DNA of 64,000 bases from Butyrivibrio sp. (GTDB taxonomy: Bacteria > Bacillota > Clostridia > Lachnospirales > Lachnospiraceae), in assembly GCA_015056565.1 (NCBI GenBank), contig SVGB01000014.1:1-64000 (forward strand), given 5' to 3'. The position numbers and the translations under genes are program-made. Below the pieces are notes generated by a model. That model had not been told where the DNA came from. It made no database searches and was given only the letters and a program-made list of their open reading frames with translations. Shown piece by piece: positions 10,846-20,746 of the stretch. Positions within the stretch are counted from its first letter, which is position 1, and each line of letters opens with the position of its first letter.

Positions 10846-11541
10846 ATGATAAAAGAAAACATAGGTGTAGTACAGGAAAACATAAAAAGGGCCTGTGAAA
10901 GAGCAGGCAGAGATGTACAAGATGTAACTCTTATTGCAGTGAGCAAGACAAAACCTGTATCTGATATCAGACAGGCAATGGAGGCTGGACTGACAGTCTT
11001 TGGAGAAAACAAGGTACAGGAGATCAGGGAAAAAACAGAGGAGATTAAAGAAAATGTGGACTTCCACATGATAGGCCATCTCCAGGCAAACAAGGTAAAA
11101 TATCTTCCTGGTAAGGTTGTAATGATCCACTCAGTTGACAACGTAAAGCTTGCTCAGGAAATAGAGAAGCAGTTTGCCAAGGCTGATATGAAGATAGATG
11201 TGCTTATCGAGGTAAACATGGCAGGAGAAGATACCAAATTTGGTCTTTCTCCAGAGGATGCGCCTTCATTTGTACAGGAGATCAGCTCACTTTCCCACCT
11301 TAACATCAGGGGACTTATGACCATTGCGCCATATACAGATGATCCTGAGAGCAACAGGATTTATTTTGCAGGGCTTCGCAGTCTGAAAGATAAGATAAAT
11401 GCCATGAATATCCCTGGAGTAAATATGGATACCCTTTCCATGGGCATGACAGGGGATTATGAGGTTGCAATAGAGGAAGGAGCTACCTTTGTAAGAGTTG
11501 GCACAGGAATTTTTGGAGAACGTAATTATTCAATCGTGTGA
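10846..11541 (+). CDS. YggS/PLPBP family pyridoxal-phosphate homeostasis protein
   Basis: LIAVSKTKPVSDIRQAMEAG, FGENKVQEI, HMIGHLQANKVKYL, LSMGMTGDYEVAIEEGATFVRVGTGIFG. The start codon among upstream in-frame ATGs is uncertain. Confidence 0.93.
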   Translation: MIKENIGVVQENIKRACERAGRDVQDVTLIAVSKTKPVSDIRQAMEAGLTVFGENKVQEIREKTEEIKENVDFHMIGHLQANKVKYLPGKVVMIHSVDNVKLAQEIEKQFAKADMKIDVLIEVNMAGEDTKFGLSPEDAPSFVQEISSLSHLNIRGLMTIAPYTDDPESNRIYFAGLRSLKDKINAMNIPGVNMDTLSMGMTGDYEVAIEEGATFVRVGTGIFGERNYSIV

Positions 11542-11620
11542 CGAAAATCTAAAATAAATATAAACGAATTTACACTAAAATAAGTAGATAGTATAATTGA
11601 TTCTATAGGGAAGGAAAGAT

Positions 11621-11893
11621 ATGCTAAAGACAGTACCTTTATCTAAGAACTTATCTATAGATCAGTTGAATCACTTGATAGACACCGGGCATGTGTTTGT
11701 CACTCCATTTGGTCTTAACAGAACCTGTTACATTGTAGTAAACCATAAACCATTCATGGTCATTGCTACAGATGTATCGATCAGAGGAGTACAGCTGTCG
11801 GGATCCTGGTATACATGGGAAGAAGTCGAGGCCATGGGCGGTGTTTATGATTCTGAATTTGAGGCCTTAAAAGCCATAGCTGATGGGGCGTGA
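11621..11893 (+). CDS. Small hypothetical protein (90 aa)
   Basis: ORF with AAGGAAAG upstream of the ATG, followed by a terminator. Confidence 0.7.
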   Translation: MLKTVPLSKNLSIDQLNHLIDTGHVFVTPFGLNRTCYIVVNHKPFMVIATDVSIRGVQLSGSWYTWEEVEAMGGVYDSEFEALKAIADGA

Positions 11894-11896
11894 TAA

Positions 11897-11921
11897 AAAA
11901 GGAAGCTGAGAGCTTCCTTTT
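11897..11921 (+). terminator. Rho-independent terminator
   Basis: AAAAGGAAGCT-GAG-AGCTTCCTTTT. Confidence 0.8.
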
Positions 11922-12031
11922 AATTTGCGGCAAATTATAAATTATTCATAAATTGCCTTAAACATAGAGTATTATTGAGGTTTTTGTGCTAAAATATTTC
12001 TCACGTATTGAATTTGGGGAGGCTCTTGGCT

Positions 12032-13183
12032 TTGACATACGTTTTCTATTACGTTCAAGCGCATATTGCTTGTATTCTTTTGCTATCTATAGTTTTTTAC
12101 AAGATAGTAAAGGGTGTTAACAAGCAGGCATCACAGATATATTTAGGTAATCTTGTTGTTACACTGATGCTTTATTATATAGCTGAGATATTCTGGGCAC
12201 TTGTTGATGGCAGTGCTATAAGCTCTGGACCAACAATGCTTTATCTTTCTAATATTTTCACCTACATCTTAATAAGCGTTGCAGCCTATTACTGGTATAT
12301 CATTTCTGAGGCACTTCAGAGAGACAAACTCATTGAAAATGCTGTACTTAGAAGGCTTCTTGCAACTCCGGTCCTGGTGTCAGCACTTCTTGTTATTACT
12401 GCATACAGGACAGGACTTGTTTTTTATGTTGATGAAAATGGCAGGCTGGTAAACGGAAGCTTTTACGTTATTCTTGTAATTGTTCCTTTTGCTTACCTTA
12501 TTGCATCATCTGTTAAGGCATTTAGCAGATTTGCCAACAAGGACAGATATGTTGACAGAAATATCTATTTCATGATCGGAGTATTTCCTTTTGCACCTAT
12601 CATTCTTGGAGCAATGCAGGCTATTTACTGGCGAGTTCCTTTTTTGTGCTATGGAACAGTAGCAGCAGTTTATTATGTATATCTGACAACTCAGGACAAT
12701 CTTATTTCTATAGATCCTCTTACACAGACCAATAACAGGAATCAGCTTTATAAGTATCTTGTTCAGAAGATGCGTCAGGAAGAGCAGGGAATGAGTCTTT
12801 TCCTTATCATGGTTGACATTGAAAGACTCAGAGATATCAATGAGGCCTATGGACATGCAGAGGGCGACAGGGCGCTTAACAGAGTAGCAAGAGCTATCAA
12901 GGACGCCTGCCAGGGATCCCGCAGCAGGATGTTTGTATCAAGATATGGAGCAGATGAATTTGTGGTTGTGGCTGAGATGGCCTATAGAGCTGAGGCAGCA
13001 TGGCTTGCTGACCAGATCAAGAATGAGGTCAAGAGAGCTACAAATGTTGATCGTGCTCCCTATGACATCCATGTAAATGTGGGTATATCCCAGTACGATT
13101 ATCAGGCTCCTGTATCAATACAGTCATTTATCGCAAGGGCTGATTCAGACCTGTATCAGAACAAGAAGTTAAATGCCAATTAA
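12032..13183 (+). CDS. Multi-TM GGDEF-domain protein
   Basis: N-terminal TM segments; IDPLTQTNNRNQL and SRYGADEFVVV. GGGGAGG at 12016-12022 favours TTG at 12032 over the listed 12008. Confidence 0.8.
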   Translation: MTYVFYYVQAHIACILLLSIVFYKIVKGVNKQASQIYLGNLVVTLMLYYIAEIFWALVDGSAISSGPTMLYLSNIFTYILISVAAYYWYIISEALQRDKLIENAVLRRLLATPVLVSALLVITAYRTGLVFYVDENGRLVNGSFYVILVIVPFAYLIASSVKAFSRFANKDRYVDRNIYFMIGVFPFAPIILGAMQAIYWRVPFLCYGTVAAVYYVYLTTQDNLISIDPLTQTNNRNQLYKYLVQKMRQEEQGMSLFLIMVDIERLRDINEAYGHAEGDRALNRVARAIKDACQGSRSRMFVSRYGADEFVVVAEMAYRAEAAWLADQIKNEVKRATNVDRAPYDIHVNVGISQYDYQAPVSIQSFIARADSDLYQNKKLNAN

Positions 13184-13272
13184 AACAGTGAATTAACGAA
13201 GTTTATAACTAGTCCTGCAAGAATAAATGCTGCAAGGATTGCTATCGCATATATATATTTCATTCTTCCCAT
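13180..13272 (-). CDS. Small single-pass membrane peptide (30 aa), not in ORF track
   Basis: Translates to MGRMKYIYAIAILAAFILAGLVINFVNSLF; AGGAGGAGC just upstream of the ATG. Confidence 0.6.
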   Translation of the reverse strand: MGRMKYIYAIAILAAFILAGLVINFVNSLF

Positions 13273-13395
13273 AAGTGCTCCTCCTGCCTTAAATTTCTCT
13301 GGCTCATGCGCCAAAGAAGCTTAACTGTGATAATATTATATTATAGCTGGTTTTGCGTTATATGCACAGCAGAAGGTAGATTGGAGGGCATCGGT

Positions 13396-16062
13396 ATGCA
13401 GATTTATGTATCTGGGAATGTGCGTAGAAGTGGTGACGGATCCATGGAGCATCCTTTTAGGACAATCCAGGAAGCAGCGCTTATTGCAGGGCCTGGGGAT
13501 GATGTACTTGTTGCACCTGGTATCTATAGAGAGTGGGTACGACCAGCCAATTCAGGCACAGACAGTGAACGGATCAAATATGTGAGCATGGTTAAGGGCG
13601 AGGCAGTCATAACTGGTGCTGAGCGCTTAAATGGATGGGAGAAGTTTGAAAACATCTGGCGTGTTCGCATTCCTAATAGTTTCTTTGGGGATTACAATCC
13701 CTATACAGATGTAGTTTTCGGCGACTGGTTTTTTACATCTGAAAACATTCCACACACCGGCGAAATTTATATTGATAACAGATCAATGACAGAGGTCTTT
13801 GACCTCTCTGTTTGCATGCATCCGCAGATCGACAAAAGATCCTGGGATCCTGACTGGACCAGATACGTATGGTTTACAGCCCAGGAGGGTGGGGATACTG
13901 TTATCTACGCTAATTTTGGGGACAGGGATCCAAACGAAGAAAACGTTGAATTTGCTGTAAGACGAGCATGCTTTTACCCTGAAAAAGAAGGGGTAAACAA
14001 TATCACCTTAAGAGGCTTTACTGTAAGATGTGCTGCTACCCAGTGGGCTCCACCAACTGCTGTACAGATGGGAATGATTGGCCCTCACTGGTCCAGGGGA
14101 TGGATCATAGAGGACTGTGATATCTATGAATCCAAGTGCAGCGGAATATCCCTTGGGAAGTATTATCAGAAGGGCAATAACAACAAGTGGAGCATGACTT
14201 TTGTCAAGGATGGAACTCAGACCCAGAGGGATGCAGTCTGTCAGGCTGTGAATGAGGGCTGGGATAAAGAAAAAGTTGGCTCCCATATAATAAGGCGATG
14301 TGATATCCATGACTGCGGTCAGACTGGAATCGTTGGTCATATGGGCGGAGCTTTCTCTGTCATTGAAGATAATCATATCCATCATATAAATAACAAGCAC
14401 AATCTGAAAGGCGCAGAGATTGGCGGTATCAAGCTTCATGCTGCTGTTGATACCATCATAAGGCGAAACCACATTGACCACTGCACAAGAGGTATATGGC
14501 TTGACTGGCAGGCGCAAGGGACCAGGGTTTCCCAGAACTTCTTGCACGACAATATTCCGCCGGAAGGAACCTTTATTGAAGATGGACTTTCACTTGGAGA
14601 GGATATCTTTATTGAAGTGTCCCATGGGCCTACTCTTGTAGATCACAACCTTCTTCTCTCGGAGATGGCAGCAAGGCTCAGTACCCAGGGAATAGCTTTT
14701 GTACACAACCTTATAGCCGGATCCTTTACCTGGGTTGGAAACGGAACTGATAACAGCACCAAAAAGCTGTCTTCAGACAGATACACACCTTATCATCTGC
14801 CGCATTCTACCAAGATTGCAGGGTTCATGACAATCCTTCACGGAGACGCAAGATTCTATAACAATATCTTTTTGCAAAAAGAGGTACGTCAGGACCTTTT
14901 GGACTATTGTACAAAAGAGAATATGGATACTCTGGACAAGGCTAATTTCATAGTGGGAACCTGCCCATACAACAAGTTCCCAACAGCCCCTGAGTACTTT
15001 GCAAGATTTAAGAAAAATGTCTTTGCTGAATATGGATCCAATGATGTCTACTACGACCATCTTCCTGTATATACAGGAGGCAATGCATATTTCAATGGCG
15101 CAAGGCCATGTGATACTGAGATAGCAGCCCATGTGGATAAGGATCACAAGATAAGTCTGTATCTTGATAATACAGATGGAAGATATACCATTCACACCAA
15201 TCTTTATGAGTATCTTCCAAGGAATTTCACAATGCCCATCAATACTGAGAGTCTTGGTATTGCTTTTGAACCTGAGCAAAGGTTTGAAAACCCTGACGGA
15301 AGTCCTATCATGTTCGACAGTGACTACTTTGGAAGAAAGAGGGGACTGCATCCAGTTGCAGGACCATTTGAGGAGTGCAACACAGACAGGTTTACTGTGA
15401 CAGATGAGTTTGGCTCCTACAGAATAAGTGGAAGGGATAACCTAAGGATTGAGGGTCCATGGCAGGAGTTTTCCGAAGCGTTGGAAAAAGATCAGGAGTC
15501 TTTAGAAACCAAGGATAAAAGATCTGAGGAAGATGGGCCTGATATTCCGGAGCCTGGCGATGAGCCTGAGGTAATAAATGCAAACATCATGCTTACGGGA
15601 TGTGAGGATGCCGGGATATCTTTTCCCTATGAGGGATCTCTTTTCCAGGTAAGAGATATGTTTGTAAAGGGCAATGAAGTGTGGCTCTATGACGGAAACA
15701 GTGACAAGCTTGTGGAGCTTGACTGTGAATACGGAATTTACAGAAGCCTTAAAAAATGGTCTGTTGGCGCATTACAGTCAATAGACGTCTCTGACGACCA
15801 TAACTGTGAAGGCTTTGTAAGGACTGCAGGTACACTTTTGTGTATCCTAAGTAAAAACATGGCAAGTGATCCAGCTGATACCTGTAATGCCATTCAGGAC
15901 AAGGTTAATCAGGGAATAGAACCAAAGGGTATAAAGATGCGCTTTACCACCAAGTACCTTAAGTTTATCCGCAACAAGAAGTTTATATCTCTTGAGGATG
16001 TTATCTACAGGATAAACAAGGCTGGTATGGATATAGTCACAGAGAGACTTGAAAAACTCTGA
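13396..16062 (+). CDS. Right-handed beta-helix glycosidase, GH120 beta-xylosidase-like
   Basis: Motifs recalled from GH120 XylC-type enzymes: YREWVKP-like YREWVRP, FFGDYNPY, VFGDWF, IKLHAAVDTIIRRNHIDHC, WLDWQAQGTRVSQN, VSHGPTLVDHN. Start refined to ATG 13396 after TTGGAGG. Confidence 0.75.
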   Translation: MQIYVSGNVRRSGDGSMEHPFRTIQEAALIAGPGDDVLVAPGIYREWVRPANSGTDSERIKYVSMVKGEAVITGAERLNGWEKFENIWRVRIPNSFFGDYNPYTDVVFGDWFFTSENIPHTGEIYIDNRSMTEVFDLSVCMHPQIDKRSWDPDWTRYVWFTAQEGGDTVIYANFGDRDPNEENVEFAVRRACFYPEKEGVNNITLRGFTVRCAATQWAPPTAVQMGMIGPHWSRGWIIEDCDIYESKCSGISLGKYYQKGNNNKWSMTFVKDGTQTQRDAVCQAVNEGWDKEKVGSHIIRRCDIHDCGQTGIVGHMGGAFSVIEDNHIHHINNKHNLKGAEIGGIKLHAAVDTIIRRNHIDHCTRGIWLDWQAQGTRVSQNFLHDNIPPEGTFIEDGLSLGEDIFIEVSHGPTLVDHNLLLSEMAARLSTQGIAFVHNLIAGSFTWVGNGTDNSTKKLSSDRYTPYHLPHSTKIAGFMTILHGDARFYNNIFLQKEVRQDLLDYCTKENMDTLDKANFIVGTCPYNKFPTAPEYFARFKKNVFAEYGSNDVYYDHLPVYTGGNAYFNGARPCDTEIAAHVDKDHKISLYLDNTDGRYTIHTNLYEYLPRNFTMPINTESLGIAFEPEQRFENPDGSPIMFDSDYFGRKRGLHPVAGPFEECNTDRFTVTDEFGSYRISGRDNLRIEGPWQEFSEALEKDQESLETKDKRSEEDGPDIPEPGDEPEVINANIMLTGCEDAGISFPYEGSLFQVRDMFVKGNEVWLYDGNSDKLVELDCEYGIYRSLKKWSVGALQSIDVSDDHNCEGFVRTAGTLLCILSKNMASDPADTCNAIQDKVNQGIEPKGIKMRFTTKYLKFIRNKKFISLEDVIYRINKAGMDIVTERLEKL

Positions 16063-16091
16063 AAAATATTTGTTGAGGAAAATTTTTATTT

Positions 16092-17369
16092 ATGGAAAAA
16101 AGAGCTAACTGGTACGAGCTTGATAATGCAGCCAAGATAGTACCATCTACAGCAAAAGGAGCTAATACCAGGGTATTCAGGCTTACCTGTGAGCTGACAG
16201 AAAAAGTTGACGAGGATATACTCCAGAGGGCACTTGATGACACAGTGCTGGAATTTCCATTTTTTAACTGTGTCCTGCACAGAGGAATATTCTGGTACTA
16301 CTTAGAGGACAGCGACCTTAAGGCAGTGGTGGAAAAGGAACATACACCAGCCTGCCTTCCGCTTTATATACCAGGGAAAAAGAACCTTCTTTACAGGGTC
16401 AACTACTTTGAAAAGAGGATAAACCTCGAGATGTTCCATGTACTTGCTGATGGAACAGGAGCTTTTATGTTCTTTAAGGCCCTGATCATCAGGTATCTGC
16501 AGATAAAGTACGACTTAAGCCATGACATCAAGCCTGTAGATGAGTTTTCTGTTGAGGAAAAGAATGAGGATGCTTTTACTGGCAATTACAACAAACAAAA
16601 GGGTCTGGGGCAGCTCAATGAGATGAAGGCTGTAAAGGCTTATCAGATAACAGGAGAGGTGGATGATAATCTTTTGCCACATCTACTTGAGGGAACAGTG
16701 TCTTCCAAAAAGTTTATTGAGCTGGCCCATAAGTATGATGCCACTGTTGGAGTGCTTTGCGTAGCTCTTTACATTAAGGCTATTATTCAGGGCATGAACA
16801 GATTCCAGAAAAGACGACCTATAGTTGTGAGCGTTCCGGTTAACCTTCGCCAGTTTTATAAGAGCGGAACAGCAAGGAACTTTTTTGGAGTAATAAACAT
16901 TGAGTATGACCCCGCTGATTATAACGGGGAGCTAAAGAGCATCATAGATCCTGTTGCCAAAGACTTTAAGGACAAGCTCTCAGCTGAAAATATTGAAAAG
17001 ACCATGAATTCCTATTCAACCTTAGAGCACAACCTGGCCATCAAGATGGTTCCACTGCCTATCAAGGACCTTGTAATAGGCTATTTTGACAGGGCAGCTA
17101 AAAAAGGCGTTACCACATCAATGTCTAATCTTGGACAGATCAAGATGCCGGAAGAGGTTTCTGAATACATAGAGAGATTCAGTGCCTTTATGACGGCTTC
17201 TTCACAGCAGGTATGCGTATGTTCTTACAAGGACAAGATGGTATTTGGCGAGGTATCACCCTTTAAGACCCACAAGTCCATGCTTAATTTCTTCAGGTGC
17301 CTAACACAGGAAGGACTTGAAATTGAGCTTGGCACCAATGACTACGATGAATACGACAAACATAAATAA
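16092..17369 (+). CDS. Condensation-domain/alcohol-acetyltransferase-like protein
   Basis: HVLADGTG (HxxxDG-type motif) in a BAHD/condensation-like fold context. Confidence 0.6.
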   Translation: MEKRANWYELDNAAKIVPSTAKGANTRVFRLTCELTEKVDEDILQRALDDTVLEFPFFNCVLHRGIFWYYLEDSDLKAVVEKEHTPACLPLYIPGKKNLLYRVNYFEKRINLEMFHVLADGTGAFMFFKALIIRYLQIKYDLSHDIKPVDEFSVEEKNEDAFTGNYNKQKGLGQLNEMKAVKAYQITGEVDDNLLPHLLEGTVSSKKFIELAHKYDATVGVLCVALYIKAIIQGMNRFQKRRPIVVSVPVNLRQFYKSGTARNFFGVINIEYDPADYNGELKSIIDPVAKDFKDKLSAENIEKTMNSYSTLEHNLAIKMVPLPIKDLVIGYFDRAAKKGVTTSMSNLGQIKMPEEVSEYIERFSAFMTASSQQVCVCSYKDKMVFGEVSPFKTHKSMLNFFRCLTQEGLEIELGTNDYDEYDKHK

Positions 17370-17387
17370 CTATAGAGGTATGGATAC

Positions 17388-18053
17388 ATGCAGGTTTGTA
17401 AGAAATGTAATATCAAAATAAGAGGAAGAAAAGAGTGCTGTCCGCTTTGCCAGGGAAAACTATCTGAGGCAGAGGGAGATGAGAATGCGGCGTTTCCAGT
17501 TCTTGAAAAGAGAAAGATAACCAGTATCACTTTCTTCAAAGTATGTACTTTCATATTCATTACCATGGAGATCATATTTGGCACCATTAACATCATGACA
17601 GAAGGCAAATATTCTTTTATTGGCCCTATCATGCTGGGAGCTTTGGTTGCCTGGATCGATATCTATGCCACGATGTATCTTAGGAACAACCTTATTAAGG
17701 TCATAACATTTGAGGTGCTGGTGGCTATCGTCGTGGACTTCTATATCGACTTAAAGACAGGGTTTTACGGCTGGAGTGTCAACTGGATGATCCCAATGAC
17801 ACTTATAGGTCTTGCTATTGTGACCATTGTTACGGCTCTTATATTAAAGCTGAGGCTTGATGAGTACATTCTCTATATAGTTTTTGACTTTATCATGGCA
17901 CTCTGCCAGATCATAACAATCAAAAATGGCATGAACACACTGCCATGGCCAGCAGCCAGCAGTATCATGTTCTATCTTATCCTCATTGCAGCCCTGGTGA
18001 TCTTCAGATTCAGGGATCTTAAAAATGCTTCGGAGAAAATGTTCAATCTATGA
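17388..18053 (+). CDS. Zinc-ribbon plus multi-TM membrane protein
   Basis: CKKCNIKIRGRKECCPLC N-terminal zinc ribbon followed by several TM segments. Confidence 0.75.
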   Translation: MQVCKKCNIKIRGRKECCPLCQGKLSEAEGDENAAFPVLEKRKITSITFFKVCTFIFITMEIIFGTINIMTEGKYSFIGPIMLGALVAWIDIYATMYLRNNLIKVITFEVLVAIVVDFYIDLKTGFYGWSVNWMIPMTLIGLAIVTIVTALILKLRLDEYILYIVFDFIMALCQIITIKNGMNTLPWPAASSIMFYLILIAALVIFRFRDLKNASEKMFNL

Positions 18054-19231
18054 GTTTGACTAACAGGCACAAAAGAAACTTAAAAGCAGGCATTGTATTT
18101 GCCTCAAGAGCTGGAGATTTTGTAGAAAACAGGATTGGAAAAGCTATAGAAAACTCTGGTCGTAAGGCAGAAGATCTGCCTGATGAGCCAAAGCCAATGA
18201 CCTGGTACAGAGTTCCGCTTGAGAGGGGACTTTCTGGCGATGGGTCCGAGTATTACATCTATGTAAAGCTTGGAGACCCAGATAAACTGTGCGTATTTTT
18301 CTCAGGAGGGGGAGTGGCATGGAATGAGTACACTGCAGCCCGCCCTGTAACAGGGGGCAAGGTGGCAGCAGGCCAGCCTAACTACTATTGGAATAATCTA
18401 AGACCTTTTACCCAGATCATGAATATCAATGTGGGGATAACTGATATTGGCAGCGAAAAGAATCCCTTTAAGGACTGGAGCTTTGTTGTAATAACTTATG
18501 CTACCGGTGATTTTCACGTAGGCAATAATGATTATCCTTATAAAGCAGAGGATGGAAGCGATGAGGTTCTGCACTTCCATGGATATGTTAACTTCCTTCA
18601 GAGCATGGCTGTGAGTAAAGAGCTTTTTCCAAAGCCAAAACAGATACTGATAGCAGGTAATTCTGCCGGAGCTTTTGCGGTTCCTGCCCTTGCTGGGGAA
18701 ATAGCGGATAACTATTATCCCTCAGTAAAGAATATAACTCTGTTTTCTGACTCAGGTCAGCTTCTTTATAAGAACTGGAGAAAGACAGCAAAAAACATAT
18801 GGCAGTGCAAAGAATCCATATGGAAGCCAATCCGCACAAGCAATATCACTCTGGACTGGTATAAGGATCTTTATGATAAGCATGGCGAAAGATTCAGATA
18901 CCTGTATTCCAGTTCTGTAAGAGATTATCTTTTAAGTGCTTATTACAATGACATTATCAATAAGAAGTATAAAAGTGATTCGCTGGTACAGGAAGAGTAT
19001 TTCCGCCAGCTGCAGGAGATGGTGGCTGAGCTTAAAAAGCTGACTCCACACTTTGGGATATTCTTAAATGAATGGAAGATACCTTTGATAACCATGGGTG
19101 GCACTGTGCATACAAGTGTCAGAGAACCTCATTTTACACTGTTTTCGCAAAATGGGATAACAATGGCAAAGTGGCTTAAGGATGCCACCGATGGTAAGGT
19201 TTATGATGTGGGACTTGATCTGCTTAAGTAA
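18050..19231 (+). CDS. Pectinacetylesterase-like serine hydrolase
   Basis: FFSGGGVAWNE and GNSAGAFAVP nucleophile elbow; start overlaps the previous stop (ATGA). Confidence 0.75.
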   Translation: MSLTNRHKRNLKAGIVFASRAGDFVENRIGKAIENSGRKAEDLPDEPKPMTWYRVPLERGLSGDGSEYYIYVKLGDPDKLCVFFSGGGVAWNEYTAARPVTGGKVAAGQPNYYWNNLRPFTQIMNINVGITDIGSEKNPFKDWSFVVITYATGDFHVGNNDYPYKAEDGSDEVLHFHGYVNFLQSMAVSKELFPKPKQILIAGNSAGAFAVPALAGEIADNYYPSVKNITLFSDSGQLLYKNWRKTAKNIWQCKESIWKPIRTSNITLDWYKDLYDKHGERFRYLYSSSVRDYLLSAYYNDIINKKYKSDSLVQEEYFRQLQEMVAELKKLTPHFGIFLNEWKIPLITMGGTVHTSVREPHFTLFSQNGITMAKWLKDATDGKVYDVGLDLLK

Positions 19232-19233
19232 GA

Positions 19234-19404
19234 TCAGTCTATAAAACACTGCTCGATGCGCTCTTCGTATTCACCCCTTAGCTCCTCAGGGATATCATAC
19301 TCGTCAAGAGCCTCGGATACTGACCAGTGCTCGTTGACCATTGAGCGTAGAATGTTGCGGATCACACTAAGATCAAGTGCTTCTATAGTAGCAACGTCAG
19401 TCAT
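19234..19404 (-). CDS. Small acidic hypothetical protein
   Basis: 56-aa ORF MTDVATIEALDLSVIRNILRSMVNEHWSVSEALDEYDIPEELRGEYEERIEQCFID, preceded by GAGG. Confidence 0.6.
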   Translation of the reverse strand: MTDVATIEALDLSVIRNILRSMVNEHWSVSEALDEYDIPEELRGEYEERIEQCFID

Positions 19405-19509
19405 ATTTTCATACCTCCTCATAAAACATAACACATTACCGTTAAAAATTATCTTTAACTACAATATATTGTAGTTTATAATTTTTTATATACAAGTATT
19501 GACATTTCA

Positions 19510-20718
19510 ATGTTGAGTGTTTTTGTAAAATATGCACAGAAATGTAAGGGGATTTTCATGCATATGACTACAATGGTTTTAATTCTAGCAATACTGGGGC
19601 TTGTGGCGTCTGCCTTTTTAGTGGGAGGCGTCATCAGTGCGGCTGTGCTTGGCTTTGGAATTTATCTTTTTATAAAAGACAAGACCATAGAAAACCTCAG
19701 GATCATTGCCATATCGGCTGCAGGAGTTATCCTGCCAATCATCATGTATCTAAATACATACGGCTTTCATCTTCCATACGATGATGGCAGTGGAAGGAAC
19801 GCATATAAGACCATTCTTGCCACCAATTATGAGAACCTGGGAATAGATCTGTTTGGAAAAGAAAGGTCTAAAGAGGCATCCATGGCTGCTGAAAGTGGGG
19901 AAGCTGATACTGAATATATAAACGCTAAGTCAGAAATAGCAGACGACGCTGCCTTAGCAGAAACTAGCGAAAATGTTGAGAGTGCACTGGCCAGGCTAAA
20001 AAACAAAAATGAGCAGCAGGGTGAAAACTCTGAAGCTCAAGAGAATTCCGGGAGTATCTTTGAGAGTCTTGACAGCATCCGCAAGGAAGACAAAAACAAA
20101 GGCGGGATTGTGAGCATTGCTCCTTCTGATGATAATATGCCATCCTATGGAGGGCTTCCTGTGGGAACCATACTGATCGCTCAGTACTTCCGCGAGGACG
20201 ATCACAACTGTAATCCGGTCCTTGTGCTTCAGAATAAGACAGGAGACCTTGTAAGATACGAGTGCAGGTTCATTGCAAGGGATAAGGAAGGTGAAGAGCT
20301 TGCTACATCAGAAAAAACAGTGGAAGTTGTAAGAGATGGAGCGCTCTTTGTATTTGAAGGCCGTTTTGATAAAAGAGATTTAGGCGGCAATATCCCGGAT
20401 TCCTACGAATTCTCAATCACCAAGCGTGAACCCTATGAAGATGACATGGCAAATCTGGTGTCAGTATATACAGCTACAGAAGGTTCGTCAGCCCTTCTTA
20501 CTGCAGAAAATAAGAGCGACAGAAAAGTCAAAGTAGATGCCTATGTTCTGTTCTTTGATGGAACTGAACTTGTGGACTGCATGTGGATGATTCCCCAAAA
20601 CACCGATGAAGTCTGCCTTGACCCAGGCAGCGCAGCCACAATAAGGGGAGATGCATACTACCGCTTTGACAGAGTTGAGACCTTCTACACCGCCTACGAA
20701 GCCATCGGAGAAGGGTGA
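19510..20718 (+). CDS. Hypothetical membrane-anchored protein
   Basis: N-terminal hydrophobic segments, then a soluble acidic region. Confidence 0.65.
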   Translation: MLSVFVKYAQKCKGIFMHMTTMVLILAILGLVASAFLVGGVISAAVLGFGIYLFIKDKTIENLRIIAISAAGVILPIIMYLNTYGFHLPYDDGSGRNAYKTILATNYENLGIDLFGKERSKEASMAAESGEADTEYINAKSEIADDAALAETSENVESALARLKNKNEQQGENSEAQENSGSIFESLDSIRKEDKNKGGIVSIAPSDDNMPSYGGLPVGTILIAQYFREDDHNCNPVLVLQNKTGDLVRYECRFIARDKEGEELATSEKTVEVVRDGALFVFEGRFDKRDLGGNIPDSYEFSITKREPYEDDMANLVSVYTATEGSSALLTAENKSDRKVKVDAYVLFFDGTELVDCMWMIPQNTDEVCLDPGSAATIRGDAYYRFDRVETFYTAYEAIGEG

Positions 20719-20746
20719 CTTTTGCAGTATTCTGGTGAGTCAAACT

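Noticed and set aside
14008-15351. Minus-strand ORFs of 179 and 192 aa inside the beta-helix gene
   Set aside because: Shadow ORFs opposite a strongly supported coding frame.
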